DNA from: Alg239-R122 sp041746135
GTDB lineage: Bacteria > Pseudomonadota > Alphaproteobacteria > Sphingomonadales > Sphingomonadaceae
Reading direction: 5' to 3'
DNA: 64,000 bases
Assembly: GCA_041746135.1 (NCBI GenBank)
Contig: JBGTHQ010000021.1
Span: 1 to 64,000 of the forward strand
In this document: positions 33,544-43,221 of the stretch, in pieces
Position numbering within the stretch: the stretch's first letter is position 1
Layout of the letters: every line of letters begins with the position of its first letter
Notes under the pieces: generated by a model
The model's input: only the letters and a program-made list of their open reading frames with translations
What the model was told of the DNA's origin: nothing
Database searches by the model: none
Made by a program: the position numbers and the translations under genes

Positions 33544-34478
33544 ATCCACAAACCGGCCAGTTCATCGAGACCGGCCATGATATTGAGATTCTGCACGGCC
33601 GCACCACTCGCGCCTTTGCCGAGATTGTCGAGTGTGGCAATCAGCCGCACCTGTGCGCCGTCTTCGCTGGCCAGCACGCGCAGTTTCAGCGCATCACTGG
33701 GTGCGTCGCTTTCGGCCAAGATGATTTCTGCCGGCGCATCCTCTATCGGCATGACCTGAACCAACGGCTCGCCCAGATAATGTGCGGTTAGCGCATCATA
33801 CAAGTCGGTCGCGCCCGCGAAACCGGCTTCGCTGTCGAGAAATAACGGCACCTCGACCAGCATCCCGCGAAAGGCGCGAATAACTGATGGCGCGAATAAG
33901 GGCGCGCGCTCGAGACCGCCATGGACTTGCATCTCGGCCAGATGCTTATGGGTGAGGTTGAGCGCATAGGTGCGAAAACCGATATCGGGCTCCTCGTTTC
34001 GAAACCGTTCGATCAACGCGTTGCCACCGCCCGAATAGCCCGACACTGCATTGACAATGTAGCCATGGTCCGCAGGCAGCAGCCCGCGCTCTATCAGAGG
34101 CGCGATCAGGCTCAAAAATCCGGTCGGATAGCATCCGGGATTGGAGACGCGCCAGCTATTGCCGATCGCTTGCCTTTGCCCTTCCTGCATTTCGGCAAAA
34201 CCATAGGTCCAGCCGGGCACGACGCGGTGTGCGCTGGAAGCATCGATAACGCGCACATGCTCGTTGCTGATCAGCGTCATCGCCTCACGCGCCGCATCAT
34301 CGGGCAGGCATAATATCACGAAATGCGCGTCGTTCATCGCCTCGCTGCGCGCCTTGCTGTCCTTGCGCACGGCGTCGTCGAGGCAGATCAGCGTCAGGTC
34401 GTCGCGCCCGGCCAGCCGCTCGCCGATTTCCAGGCCGGTCGTTCCTGCCGCCCCGTCTATAAATACCGAAATGGTCAC
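33540..34478 (-). CDS. argC: N-acetyl-gamma-glutamyl-phosphate reductase (short, type 2)
   Basis: A 312-residue NADPH-dependent enzyme of arginine synthesis. The Rossmann start VFIDGAAGTTGLEIGERL and the catalytic C116 in SNPGCYPTGFLSL identify the short AGPR type 2 class. The start is GTG at 34478, overlapping the stop of the upstream NlpC/P60 gene by four bases (GTGA). An open extension to 34574 lies inside that gene and is not needed. Translational coupling of an arginine gene to a wall hydrolase is odd; no other arg genes are near. Confidence 0.93.
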   Translation of the reverse strand: MTISVFIDGAAGTTGLEIGERLAGRDDLTLICLDDAVRKDSKARSEAMNDAHFVILCLPDDAAREAMTLISNEHVRVIDASSAHRVVPGWTYGFAEMQEGQRQAIGNSWRVSNPGCYPTGFLSLIAPLIERGLLPADHGYIVNAVSGYSGGGNALIERFRNEEPDIGFRTYALNLTHKHLAEMQVHGGLERAPLFAPSVIRAFRGMLVEVPLFLDSEAGFAGATDLYDALTAHYLGEPLVQVMPIEDAPAEIILAESDAPSDALKLRVLASEDGAQVRLIATLDNLGKGASGAAVQNLNIMAGLDELAGLWI

Positions 34479-35374
34479 AGTGCGAGCCGTTTGCGCGCCA
34501 GTACCGGCTTTTCGGCTTCGTCGCCAAAGCGGCCGATGACGTCCGCCAGGGGTTCTTCCACCACCTGCATCCAATACGCGTTGGCGTGGATCAGATTGTC
34601 CGCATCGGCAATGATGCCGACATGCCCGGGAAAGAAAATGATATCGCCGCCTTGCAACGCTTCCCCGTCTGCAATGTCACTGCCCAGCGCGGCCATCTGC
34701 TGATCGCTGTCGCGCGGTGCAGCGATCCCGGCAAGCCCCAGAACCATCTGCACCAGTCCAGAGCAATCCAGTCCGTCGCCGCTGCGCCCGCCCCATAAAT
34801 AGGGCGCCCCTGTCAGCATGCGTGCCAGTGTCACACGATCCTTGCGTACCATACCGATCTTCTCGGCATGGCGCACATGGATATATCCTTTGCCCGTGTG
34901 CAGGAAGCTGGCATTGGCGTCTTCGCCCGCCATGACACGCCCATGTATTTTTGCCCCCATGGGCAGACGCACCAAAACAGGCGACTTGATATCGGGTTCG
35001 GCAAAAACCAGCGCGCCGCGGGCCGTAATTGCGTGGCTGACCTCGGATTCTTCACCCAGCGCTTCCAGAAGGACATAGCCCAGATAATCGTCATGCGCCC
35101 CATATCCCCATGCCCAGTCGCCCGAGATGTCGAGCACCGCAAATTTTTCCCCGTGCAATAGCTGCGACACCGCTATGGCTTCATGCTTGGGCTGTGCGCT
35201 TATCGAAGCCGTGATAGCCGTGCAACTGCGTACCTGCGGCACTACATAATGCGGCGCGAACAGCCGTCCGGCCAGCTTGACATCGGCCAGGTCGCCGCGA
35301 ATGGGCGTCGTGCGGGGGTCATATTTGCCCATCGGTCCGCACAGTTTAAAACGGACTGGCTGGCTGGTGGCCAT
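34475..35374 (-). CDS. NlpC/P60 cell-wall peptidase with SH3 domains
   Basis: A protein of about 299 residues. Two bacterial SH3-like regions lie at about 60-185 (KFAVLDISGDWAWGYGAHDDYLGYV, VRLPMGAKIHG). The C-terminal NlpC/P60 domain has C204 in GDGLDCSGLVQ, His251 in FPGHVGII and His263 in LIHANAYW, so the Cys-His-His triad is present. Such enzymes cut gamma-D-Glu-diaminopimelate bonds. No signal peptide is seen, so it may act in the cytoplasm on recycled muropeptides. The start at ATG 35374 is preferred over an in-frame TTG at 35395. It is coupled to argC. Confidence 0.87.
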   Translation of the reverse strand: MATSQPVRFKLCGPMGKYDPRTTPIRGDLADVKLAGRLFAPHYVVPQVRSCTAITASISAQPKHEAIAVSQLLHGEKFAVLDISGDWAWGYGAHDDYLGYVLLEALGEESEVSHAITARGALVFAEPDIKSPVLVRLPMGAKIHGRVMAGEDANASFLHTGKGYIHVRHAEKIGMVRKDRVTLARMLTGAPYLWGGRSGDGLDCSGLVQMVLGLAGIAAPRDSDQQMAALGSDIADGEALQGGDIIFFPGHVGIIADADNLIHANAYWMQVVEEPLADVIGRFGDEAEKPVLARKRLAL

Positions 35375-35486
35375 AGTGGATAACGGTTTATTCAAATCTT
35401 TTTACCCCAAAAGGTTAGCCCCGATAATGCCCCAGGGCCGCATACGTCCGGTCTGTCTAAAAACATGCACCTTTGCAAGCCTCAAG

Positions 35487-36875
35487 CTAGCTATACCGGC
35501 CTTGCAGATACTTCCATGTCGCGCGAAGCCCCAGAGCTTCTCCCCCTTTGGGTTGTCCCGGGCGCGGCGCCGGACGCCACGCGAATGTATCAAAATGCGC
35601 CCATTCTGTATCTCCGGTGACAAATTTTTTCAGGAAAAGCGCCGCCTGGATCGATCCGCCGAAACTGCCCCCGCTATTGCCCGTATCGGCAATGTCGCTG
35701 GCCAGATATTCGCTATAGCCTCCCCATAAGGGAAGTTGCCAGACCGGGTCATGTACGGCGTTTCCGCTCTCCAGCAAACCCGAGGCCAGACTATCGGCAT
35801 TGCTGAACAGCGCCGGCAGGTCGGGGCCGAGCGCGACGCGGGCCGCACCGGTCAATGTGGCGAAATCGATCACCAGCTCGGGTTCGCTTTCGCATGCCTT
35901 GGTCAGCGCATCGCCGAGAACAAGCCGCCCCTCGGCATCGGTATTGCCAATTTCCACGCTATGGCCCGCACGGCTTATCAGCACGTCACCGGGGCGGAAG
36001 GCATTTCCCGAAATTGCGTTTTCCACGGCGGGCACGAGCATGTGCAGACGCACCTTCAATCCGGATCGCATAATCAGTTCCGCCAGCGCGAGCGCATGCG
36101 CCGCGCCGCCCATATCCTTTTTCATAATGAGCATGCCCGTGGCCGACTTGACATCGAGACCGCCGCTGTCGAAACACACGCCCTTGCCGACGACCGCGAT
36201 CCGGGGATGTTTCGGGTCGCCCCAAGTCATTTCGATCAGGCGCGGCGCGTGATCCCGCTTGGCGGCGCGTCCAACCGCATGGATCATGGGATAACCCTGT
36301 TCCAGATCGTCCCCGCGCGTCACGACAAGCTGCGCCTTGTATTTTTTCGACAAACCCGCCGCTATCTTTTCCAGCTTGTCCGGTCCCATGTCTTCGGCCG
36401 GCGTGTTGACGAGATCGCGGACCAGAGCGGTTGCCTCCGCCTCGCGCACAGCATCGCCGATATGGCCGGGATTGCCGGTCAACAAGCGGCGCGGACCGAC
36501 AGGACTATCGGGTTTCTTATAACGGTCAAAAGCGTAATGGCCCAGCAGCCAGCCGATCTGTGCGGGGCCCGCCGATTTTTCGCCAGCAATCCGGTAAGTG
36601 CCTCCGGGCAGGCTTTCCGCCGCTTTGGACAGGCACCATGTTTTCAGACTATCGGGGTTGGCCACCCCGGCGAGAACGGCCCAGTCATCGGCTTTGTCGC
36701 CCGACAGGATCGCTATTTCATGGGGTTTGCCAGTAAATTTCTGCGCCTCGACCATAGTACGCACGCGGCCCGATTTATCTTTCAGCCAGTCTTTCAGACC
36801 ATCAACATCTACAAGATGGATTTCGCGGGCGTCCTGTCCCGTGTCGGAACGCAGGATATCATCAAATTTGCTCAT
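35487..36875 (-). CDS. M17-family leucyl aminopeptidase
   Basis: A 462-residue cytosolic metallopeptidase. The two-zinc active site is seen in VGKGVCFDSGGLDVKS and MKKDMGGAAHALAL, and the family signature is NTDAEGRLVLGDAL, including the Arg that binds bicarbonate. The N-terminal domain is shorter and divergent compared with E. coli PepA, as in the PepB-like group. It removes N-terminal amino acids in protein turnover. It is 91 or more bases upstream of the NlpC/P60 gene on the same strand. Confidence 0.92.
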   Translation of the reverse strand: MSKFDDILRSDTGQDAREIHLVDVDGLKDWLKDKSGRVRTMVEAQKFTGKPHEIAILSGDKADDWAVLAGVANPDSLKTWCLSKAAESLPGGTYRIAGEKSAGPAQIGWLLGHYAFDRYKKPDSPVGPRRLLTGNPGHIGDAVREAEATALVRDLVNTPAEDMGPDKLEKIAAGLSKKYKAQLVVTRGDDLEQGYPMIHAVGRAAKRDHAPRLIEMTWGDPKHPRIAVVGKGVCFDSGGLDVKSATGMLIMKKDMGGAAHALALAELIMRSGLKVRLHMLVPAVENAISGNAFRPGDVLISRAGHSVEIGNTDAEGRLVLGDALTKACESEPELVIDFATLTGAARVALGPDLPALFSNADSLASGLLESGNAVHDPVWQLPLWGGYSEYLASDIADTGNSGGSFGGSIQAALFLKKFVTGDTEWAHFDTFAWRPAPRPGQPKGGEALGLRATWKYLQGRYS

Positions 36876-36982
36876 GCGCGCGATATAGCAAGATTGCGCA
36901 TTCGGTGCGAGACATAGCTCGATATAAATATGGTCTTACCAGATGCGGTTGTCTTAATGAAGGGAACCGATTGGAATAAAGC

Positions 36983-38497
36983 CTATTCCGCCGCTTCCAA
37001 TGCATCTGATGCGGACTTGTCGTCCGCCGCATGCGCCAAGGAAAACTGCAATATGCCATCGTCAATCGGCCCTTTGCGCAGCAATCTGCGATCCTCGATA
37101 TAATCCTGATTGAGACGCCAGGGATATTTTACGGCAGAACGCGGAAGCTCGTCCAGCGCGCGCTGAATGTATCCCGAGGAGAAATCGAAAACGTCCTCTT
37201 CCTCAAGCGCGTCCGGATTGTCCAGCCGGGGATTGGCGATCTGCGTGCCGGTCGCGTCCATATGATTGAGTATACGGCAGCTATATTCGGTGACTATGTC
37301 GGTTTTCAAAGTCCATGATGCATTCAGATACCCGAACACGATCGACATATTCGGAATATCGGAGAACATGCAGCTTTTGTAATAAAAATGCTCGTGAAAA
37401 TCGATCTTCTTGCCATCCACAGCAAAGTCGATACTCCCGGCAATCGCCAGCTTCAGACCCGTTGCCGTCACGATAATATCGGCGTCCAGATGGTCGCCCG
37501 ATTGCAGAGATATGCCGCGCGCATCGAAGTTTTTGATATGATCGGTTACAACCGAAGCCTTGTCTGCCTGGATTGCATCGAACAGGTCATTATCCGGTAT
37601 GAGGCACAAGCGCTGTTTCCAGGGATTGTAGCGCGGCAGGAAATGTTTCATCTGCTCGTCATCGCGCACCTGTTGACGCACTTTTTTCAGCAGATTTTTC
37701 CTGATCATGCTGGGACGCCCGCGCGCGAGTTTGAACATCAACCGTTGCAACCACACATTTTTCCAGCGCGTGAACCGATAAGCCGTTTCTTCCGGCAGAA
37801 TTTTGCGAAGGAAGTTGGCCAGATTGTCTGTAGCGGGACGCAGGAACATATAGGTAGGCGAACGCTGCAGCATGGTAACATGGGCAGCTTTATCGGTTAG
37901 GCTGGGCACCAACGTCACCGCCGTCGCACCACTACCGATCACCACGACTTTTTTGCCCGAATAATCGAAATCCTCTGGCCAGAATTGCGGATGTACGATT
38001 TGCCCCGCAAAATTCTCGCTGCCGCTAAATTCCGGGTCATAGGCTTCGTCATAATTATAATAGCCGCTGCCCATGAACAGGAAGTTGGACTGCATGGCGA
38101 TCTGGCTGCCATCCTTTTTTTCTACCGTCAGCGACCAGCGGGCGGTGCGGCTCGACCAGCTTGCAGAGAGCACTTTACGGCCATAATGGATATGGTCTTC
38201 GAGTTTATATTCGGAGATTGTCTCTTTCAGGTAATTCAGGATCGACGGGCCGTCGGCAATCGCCTTTTGCTCGCGCCACGGTTTGAAATTATAGCCGAGC
38301 GTATGCATGTCGCTATCGCTGCGGACACCGGGGTACTGGAACAAATCCCATGTGCCGCCGGCATTGTCGCGCTGTTCCAGCATGACAAAACTCTTGCCCT
38401 TGCACATTTTGCACAGATGCACCGCCATGCCGATACCGGATATACCCGCGCCGACAATCAGTACATCGACATGGTCGGCTGCATTTTGCTGTGCCAT
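36983..38497 (-). CDS. Flavin-containing monooxygenase, Baeyer-Villiger type
   Basis: A 504-residue two-dinucleotide-binding monooxygenase. FAD binds at GAGISG (residues 16-21) and NADPH at GSGATA (188-193). The Baeyer-Villiger fingerprint F-x-G-x3-H-x3-W-P is met by FAGQIVHPQFWP (163-174), and NAGGTWDLFQYPGVRSDSD is also typical. It would insert oxygen into ketones or oxidise N or S atoms. No aldehyde or ester-handling gene is adjacent, and the TonB receptor 170 bases upstream is separated by a terminator. Substrate unknown. Confidence 0.9.
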   Translation of the reverse strand: MAQQNAADHVDVLIVGAGISGIGMAVHLCKMCKGKSFVMLEQRDNAGGTWDLFQYPGVRSDSDMHTLGYNFKPWREQKAIADGPSILNYLKETISEYKLEDHIHYGRKVLSASWSSRTARWSLTVEKKDGSQIAMQSNFLFMGSGYYNYDEAYDPEFSGSENFAGQIVHPQFWPEDFDYSGKKVVVIGSGATAVTLVPSLTDKAAHVTMLQRSPTYMFLRPATDNLANFLRKILPEETAYRFTRWKNVWLQRLMFKLARGRPSMIRKNLLKKVRQQVRDDEQMKHFLPRYNPWKQRLCLIPDNDLFDAIQADKASVVTDHIKNFDARGISLQSGDHLDADIIVTATGLKLAIAGSIDFAVDGKKIDFHEHFYYKSCMFSDIPNMSIVFGYLNASWTLKTDIVTEYSCRILNHMDATGTQIANPRLDNPDALEEEDVFDFSSGYIQRALDELPRSAVKYPWRLNQDYIEDRRLLRKGPIDDGILQFSLAHAADDKSASDALEAAE

Positions 38498-38599
38498 GAT
38501 CCGTTCCCTATGCGCAGAATTTACCTAAAGCCATCCGATAGCTACAGCTTACTTACATCGTTGCAAATTGCAACCGTTCCCGGACAGATTCCCCGAACG

Positions 38600-38640
38600 A
38601 AAAAATCGCGCGATCCCCGGTCAGGAAATCGCGCGATTTT
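38600..38640 (-). terminator. Terminator after the TonB-dependent receptor
   Basis: The palindrome ATCGCGCGAT occurs twice (38605-38614 and 38628-38637) and forms a strong stem with flanking A/T pairs. The minus strand ends in six T (plus A run 38600-38605). It lies 28 bases after the receptor stop. Confidence 0.82.
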
Positions 38641-38667
38641 CGAATGACAAATATTAGTTAAGACGGT

Positions 38668-41370
38668 TTAGAAACGTCCGCGTACCGTGATGCCATATGT
38701 GCGGGGTTCGGCGAGGAATGCCGAATATGTCTGTTGCGATGCCACGAACGGCGTGTTGAACGCAACTTGGGTATAATCCTTGTCGAACAGGTTCTGCACC
38801 CATCCTTCGATCGCCCATTTCATGTCGGGGCCGCGGATGCCGATACGGCCGTTGACGAGAAAATAGCCGTCCTGTTCCTTGCCGTACAACAGATCCGAAC
38901 CGGTGTTGTAATCACCGGTCGAACGGGCGTTAAGATAGAACAGACCGGACAGACCGCTATTGCCGATGGGCGGTGTATAGGACAGCGATGCCGTCGCCGT
39001 CACTTCGGGAGCGTTCGACAAATTGTCACCGGGTAACAGACGCAAGGCCGGATCGAGCGGAGTACCGGTATCTCTTCCGATCAGGTCGTTTTCGTAGCTG
39101 GTGTCGGCATAGGTGATGCCCATGCTGACGTTGAAATAATCCACCGGACTGAGCGTCGCTTCGAGTTCGACACCTTGAGCAATGACGCCAGGCTTGACGT
39201 CATCGGGGCTACAGGAGCCAGTAGTGGGACTCGCATCCTGATCCGCACCCGCCAGGTCCGTTCCACATGCATTGATATTCTGCACCAGAAACACGGAACC
39301 GTTGAACGTGTTCAACTGGAAGTTTTTGAATTCCTGACGGAAAGCAGTGACGCCGAAAGTGAATTGGTTGGTCGAATATTTCGCACCGATTTCGTATGCA
39401 TCGACCGTTTCCTGGTCGAATTGCAGATTGGCGGTCGAACCTACCAGTCTGGGATTGCCCGCTACCGGGTTGCTGTATGCCGACCGGTCGAGGTTGAAGC
39501 CGCCCGCTTTATATCCGCGCGAGTAGCTGCCGTAGACCAGCAGATCGTCAGTTGGTTTGTAGGACAGGATTGCCGTTCCGGTGAATTCATTCTCACCGCG
39601 CGTATCAACAAGTGCCAGACCGTCCAGTTCTGATGTCGAGTTACCCTGACACGCCAGTGCGATCAGGCCGCCGGCAAGACCCGCGAGCGAAGGCACCGCC
39701 AGCAATCCCGACAACGCAGCACGCTGCGCGGGGCAAACCGTGTTGTCATTGCCGAATACCGAACTGTAATCCTTCGTTTCGTCCGTATAGCGCAGACCCA
39801 AAGTCAGGTCGAGCCGATCGGTAATGTGAATGATATTGTGCGTGAATACCGCAAAGCTTTCGCTGTCCTGATTGTAGCGATCGCCGGTACCACCCCTGTC
39901 ATTAAGTGTTGCCAGCCTGTCCAAGCCGCCAATAATCAAAGGAGTGGCCGGACCGAATGCACCAGCAAGTGCCGCGCGTCCCCCCGCGCTCAGGCAGCCG
40001 GTGGACAGAGGCGATGCCAGTGCCGGATTGACCGCGTTGACAATGCGGCAAGGGGCGAATGCACCATATTGCGTTCCGAAACGCAAATTATCCCGAACGG
40101 TGATTTTTTCGTTTGTATAGAAGCCGCCGACCAGCCAGTCCAACCGGTCATCGAACAGCGATCCTTGAAAACGCAATTCCTGCGTAAAGGTTTTAAACTC
40201 GCGCGCACCGGCATTGGGTCCGGGTGCACGGTAGAGGATATCGACTTGCGTATAGTCGGTATCGGAACCCTGATTGTTCGAATAATCACGATAGCCGGTT
40301 ATCGAAGTAAACTGGATATTGCCCAGATCGTAATTGATTTCCGCCGATACGCCATAATCTTCGGTTTCGCCTTCAAAAGAACGTCCGGGGGTTACATAGA
40401 TATTGCGGTTGAACGTACTCTGACTCAGTCCCAAGGGATTCTGGCCAAGGGCAAGCAGAACGGGAATGATCGGGTTTTGACGGCTGGTCAGCGCTGCTGC
40501 GTTTTCCGTCGGCTCAATAAAGCTGTTGAGCCCGGGGCTGATCCGCGCGCCGGGAGCAAAATCAGGCTGCACGAATGTCGCGGCACAGCAGGCCTCGTCC
40601 TTTTTCGAATAATCGCCGATCAAGCGGATGGAGAGATCCGAATTGGGTTCGAACAGCAATTGTCCGCGCACAAGATAGCGGTCCTTGTTATTGATGTCGG
40701 TATTGTTGACCAGATCGGTATAGAAACCGTCGCGTTTCAAATATACGCCATCAATACGCGCAGCCACCGTGTCGCCAATCGGCAGGTTGACGCCCGCTTC
40801 GGCCCGGATCTGGTCGTAATTGCCATAGGTAAAGGCGCCATAACCGGAAAATTCGAATTCCGGCGGTGCGGTGTAGATGCTGATCAGGCCTGCAGAGGAA
40901 TTGCGCCCGCCCAATGTGCCCTGCGGTCCGCGCAAGATTTCGACGCGGTCGATCGGCCCGATTTCGCCCAGCGCGTTGCCGCTGCGCGAGCGGTACACGC
41001 CGTCGATAAAGACGGCGACCGAACTTTCGAGGCCGGCATTGTCGCCGACGGTGCCGATGCCGCGGATACGCGCGGAGCCATTGGCTTCGTTACCGGTGGA
41101 GGAGACAAGCAACGAAGGCGCAAGCTGGTTCAGCTCGCGAATATCGGACGCGCCGCTTTTCTGAAGCTCTTCGGCGCTGACCGCGGAAATGGCGACCGGC
41201 ACATCGGCCAGTTCCTGGTCGCGACCCTGGGCGCGCACCACGATAACGTTTCTGGTATCGTTTTCGTCTTGCGTGGTATTCGCGTCCGTCGCGTCCTGCG
41301 CATAAACCGGCGCAGTCGTCGCAGCGGATAAAGCGAGCACGCACGCAGAAATTCTCAGAGTCTTCTTCAT
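38668..41370 (-). CDS. TonB-dependent outer-membrane receptor
   Basis: A 900-residue receptor. The signal peptide KKTLRISACVLALSAATTAPVYAQD is followed by a TonB-box-like NVIVVRAQGRD, a plug domain (DVPVAISAVSAEELQKSGASDIRELNQLAPS, RIRGIGTVGDNAG, DRVEILRGPQGTLGGRNSSAG) and a 22-strand barrel ending in Phe (YGITVRGRF). AGGAG lies eight bases before ATG 41370, which decides the start over an in-frame 41388. Sphingomonads use such FecA/CirA-like receptors for siderophores, B12 or plant-derived sugars and aromatics; the ligand here is unknown. A promoter with an inverted-repeat operator precedes it. Confidence 0.93.
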   Translation of the reverse strand: MKKTLRISACVLALSAATTAPVYAQDATDANTTQDENDTRNVIVVRAQGRDQELADVPVAISAVSAEELQKSGASDIRELNQLAPSLLVSSTGNEANGSARIRGIGTVGDNAGLESSVAVFIDGVYRSRSGNALGEIGPIDRVEILRGPQGTLGGRNSSAGLISIYTAPPEFEFSGYGAFTYGNYDQIRAEAGVNLPIGDTVAARIDGVYLKRDGFYTDLVNNTDINNKDRYLVRGQLLFEPNSDLSIRLIGDYSKKDEACCAATFVQPDFAPGARISPGLNSFIEPTENAAALTSRQNPIIPVLLALGQNPLGLSQSTFNRNIYVTPGRSFEGETEDYGVSAEINYDLGNIQFTSITGYRDYSNNQGSDTDYTQVDILYRAPGPNAGAREFKTFTQELRFQGSLFDDRLDWLVGGFYTNEKITVRDNLRFGTQYGAFAPCRIVNAVNPALASPLSTGCLSAGGRAALAGAFGPATPLIIGGLDRLATLNDRGGTGDRYNQDSESFAVFTHNIIHITDRLDLTLGLRYTDETKDYSSVFGNDNTVCPAQRAALSGLLAVPSLAGLAGGLIALACQGNSTSELDGLALVDTRGENEFTGTAILSYKPTDDLLVYGSYSRGYKAGGFNLDRSAYSNPVAGNPRLVGSTANLQFDQETVDAYEIGAKYSTNQFTFGVTAFRQEFKNFQLNTFNGSVFLVQNINACGTDLAGADQDASPTTGSCSPDDVKPGVIAQGVELEATLSPVDYFNVSMGITYADTSYENDLIGRDTGTPLDPALRLLPGDNLSNAPEVTATASLSYTPPIGNSGLSGLFYLNARSTGDYNTGSDLLYGKEQDGYFLVNGRIGIRGPDMKWAIEGWVQNLFDKDYTQVAFNTPFVASQQTYSAFLAEPRTYGITVRGRF

Positions 41371-41405
41371 GGCATCATCTCCTGGCATTTTATATTTATT
41401 ACATA

Positions 41406-41453
41406 GCTGTTTTACAGCGATGCCATAATACCAATCAAGATTAAGTTGCGCAA
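41406..41453 (-). promoter_or_regulatory. Promoter and inverted-repeat operator of the TonB receptor
   Basis: On the minus strand TTGCGC (plus 41448-41453) and TATTAT (41425-41430) are spaced by 17 bases, a good sigma-70 arrangement. Just downstream, at the expected start site, lies GCTGT-AAA-ACAGC (41406-41418), a perfect 5-bp inverted repeat that could be a repressor site. Inferred from sequence only. Confidence 0.5.
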
Positions 41454-41734
41454 TCGCGACCGATTCTGAATGACTGTGTCTTTTTTGTCAGTTTTCCGGC
41501 AAAAAACGAAAATGTCTTTTCAAAAATACGTTACGGCATCCAAGTTTTCCATTTGCAATAAACTCGTGCGTATTTTGCCGAAATCGGCTGTTTTGTGCGT
41601 GTCAAGAATAAAAAGGCTGGAAATCTCTCAGGCGGGAGGGAGTTTTCGTGAGGAAAACTGTTCTTCATGGTGACGTAATGGCCGGTCTCTGCCGGGAAAG
41701 CTCCGGCATTCACTCCTCCGGCAATCGTTCGCAT
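41454..41734. other. Intergenic region between rimO and the TonB-receptor promoter
   Basis: This 281-base stretch is AT-richer than its surroundings. It holds a small hairpin AGTTTTC-GTGAG-GAAAACT at 41641-41659 and GC-rich repeats near 41680-41715 that may end the rimO message. A short minus-strand frame (41531-41734) starts right at the rimO stop, but its composition does not look coding. No gene is supported here. Confidence 0.4.
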
Positions 41735-43105
41735 TTAGTGTGCGAGGGCTCCATACAGGTCATGTTCGTCCGCATCCTCGATCACGGCGTCGACAATATC
41801 GCCGACCTGGATGACGCCCATACCCTGTTGCACATCGCGCAGGAACACGTTGCCATCGATTTCGGGCGCATCCGCCTGCGAACGCGAGGTGGCGCCAACG
41901 CTTCCATCCGCATCGGCCTCGCCAACCTCGTCGATAATCACCGGCAAAGTGCGGCCCACTTTGGCAGCAAGTTTGGCGGCGCTGATCGCGGCGGTTTTGT
42001 CCATCAGGCGTTGATAGCGTTCTTCCTTGACTTCCTCGGGCACGGCACCATCCAGATTGTTGGCCATTGCACCTTCGACCGGTTCGAAACGGAAGCCTCC
42101 CACCCGGTCGAGCTGCGCTTCGTCAAGCCAGTCGAGCAGATACTGGAAATCTTCCTCGGTTTCGCCGGGAAAGCCGACCACGAATGTGGAGCGCACAGTA
42201 ATATCGGGGCAAATCTCGCGCCAGCCTTTCAGGCGTTCGAGCACCTTGGCCTCATTCGCCGGGCGCTTCATGCGTTTGAGCACAGACGGCGCCGCATGCT
42301 GAAACGGAATGTCGAGATAGGGCGTGATGAGACCATCCGCCATCAGCGGAATGACTTTATCGACATGCGGGTAGGGATAGACATAATGCAGCCGCACCCA
42401 GGCATCCAGCGAGCCCAGTTCACGCGCCAGATCGGTCATGTGCGCGCGTACTTCGCGGCCATGCCATTCGCGCGGTTGGTGCTTGATATCGACGCCATAG
42501 GCCGACGTGTCCTGGCTGATAACCAGCAGCTCCCTGGTTCCCGCGGCCACAAGCTTTTCCGCTTCGCGCAAGATTGCATCGGGGCGGCGGCTGACCAGAT
42601 CCCCGCGCAAGCTGGGGATGATGCAGAACGAACAGCGATGGTTGCATCCTTCCGAAATTTTCAGATAGCTATAGTGGCGCGGGGTGAGTTTCAGCCCGCC
42701 CAGCATGTCCAGATTGGGAACCAGATCGACATATTCGCCGCGCGCCGGCGGCGCAGCTTCGTGTACCGCGCCCACCACATCTTCATATTGGTGCGCGCCG
42801 GTTATCGCGAGCACGCCGGGAAAGCGTTTGCGGATAAGATCGGCTTCGTTGCCCATGCAACCCGTCACGATCACGCGCCCGTTTTCTGCCATCGCCTCGC
42901 CTATGGCTTCGAGCGATTCTTCCTTGGCACTATCCAGGAACCCGCAAGTATTGACCAGCACGACATCCGCGCCCGCATAATCGGGCGACATATGATAGCC
43001 GTCCGCCCGCAGTTTTGTAAGGATGCGCTCGCTATCGACCAGAGCCTTGGGACAGCCGAGCGAAACCATGCCGACTTTCGGCGGTGCGGAGATTTGTGTT
43101 GCCAT
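41735..43105 (-). CDS. rimO: Ribosomal protein S12 methylthiotransferase RimO
   Basis: A 456-residue radical SAM enzyme that adds a methylthio group to Asp88 (E. coli numbering) of ribosomal protein S12. The N-terminal UPF0004 domain has Cys in SLGCPKALVDSE, NTCGFLDSAKEES and VTGCMGNE for the auxiliary cluster. The radical SAM motif C-x3-C-x2-C is CNHRCSFC (C154, C158, C161), and a TRAM domain ends the protein. GCPKALVDSE separates RimO from MiaB. ATG 43105 is preferred; 43129 would add eight residues without a ribosome site. Confidence 0.94.
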   Translation of the reverse strand: MATQISAPPKVGMVSLGCPKALVDSERILTKLRADGYHMSPDYAGADVVLVNTCGFLDSAKEESLEAIGEAMAENGRVIVTGCMGNEADLIRKRFPGVLAITGAHQYEDVVGAVHEAAPPARGEYVDLVPNLDMLGGLKLTPRHYSYLKISEGCNHRCSFCIIPSLRGDLVSRRPDAILREAEKLVAAGTRELLVISQDTSAYGVDIKHQPREWHGREVRAHMTDLARELGSLDAWVRLHYVYPYPHVDKVIPLMADGLITPYLDIPFQHAAPSVLKRMKRPANEAKVLERLKGWREICPDITVRSTFVVGFPGETEEDFQYLLDWLDEAQLDRVGGFRFEPVEGAMANNLDGAVPEEVKEERYQRLMDKTAAISAAKLAAKVGRTLPVIIDEVGEADADGSVGATSRSQADAPEIDGNVFLRDVQQGMGVIQVGDIVDAVIEDADEHDLYGALAH

Positions 43106-43221
43106 ATGGCTGCGCCCATACGCCTGCATGCTGCAAATGTCACGCGTTTTGGCATAGGCCCGTTTTAGGGATGCCGCGAAATCCGTCTATGCTGTAAGTA
43201 TCGATGATTGGAGAACGCAAA

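Noticed and set aside
35736..36917. 393-codon plus-strand frame inside the M17 peptidase gene
   Set aside because: Antisense shadow; minus frame has the M17 signature.
39826..41331. 501-codon plus-strand frame inside the TonB receptor
   Set aside because: Antisense to a receptor with signal, plug and C-terminal Phe; no family signs in the shadow.
41600..41660. CTCTCAGG-like sequence suggesting a glycine riboswitch
   Set aside because: The conserved core and tandem aptamer layout are missing, and it lies downstream of rimO, not before a glycine gene.
41648..43168. 506-codon plus-strand frame inside rimO
   Set aside because: Antisense to an intact radical SAM enzyme.
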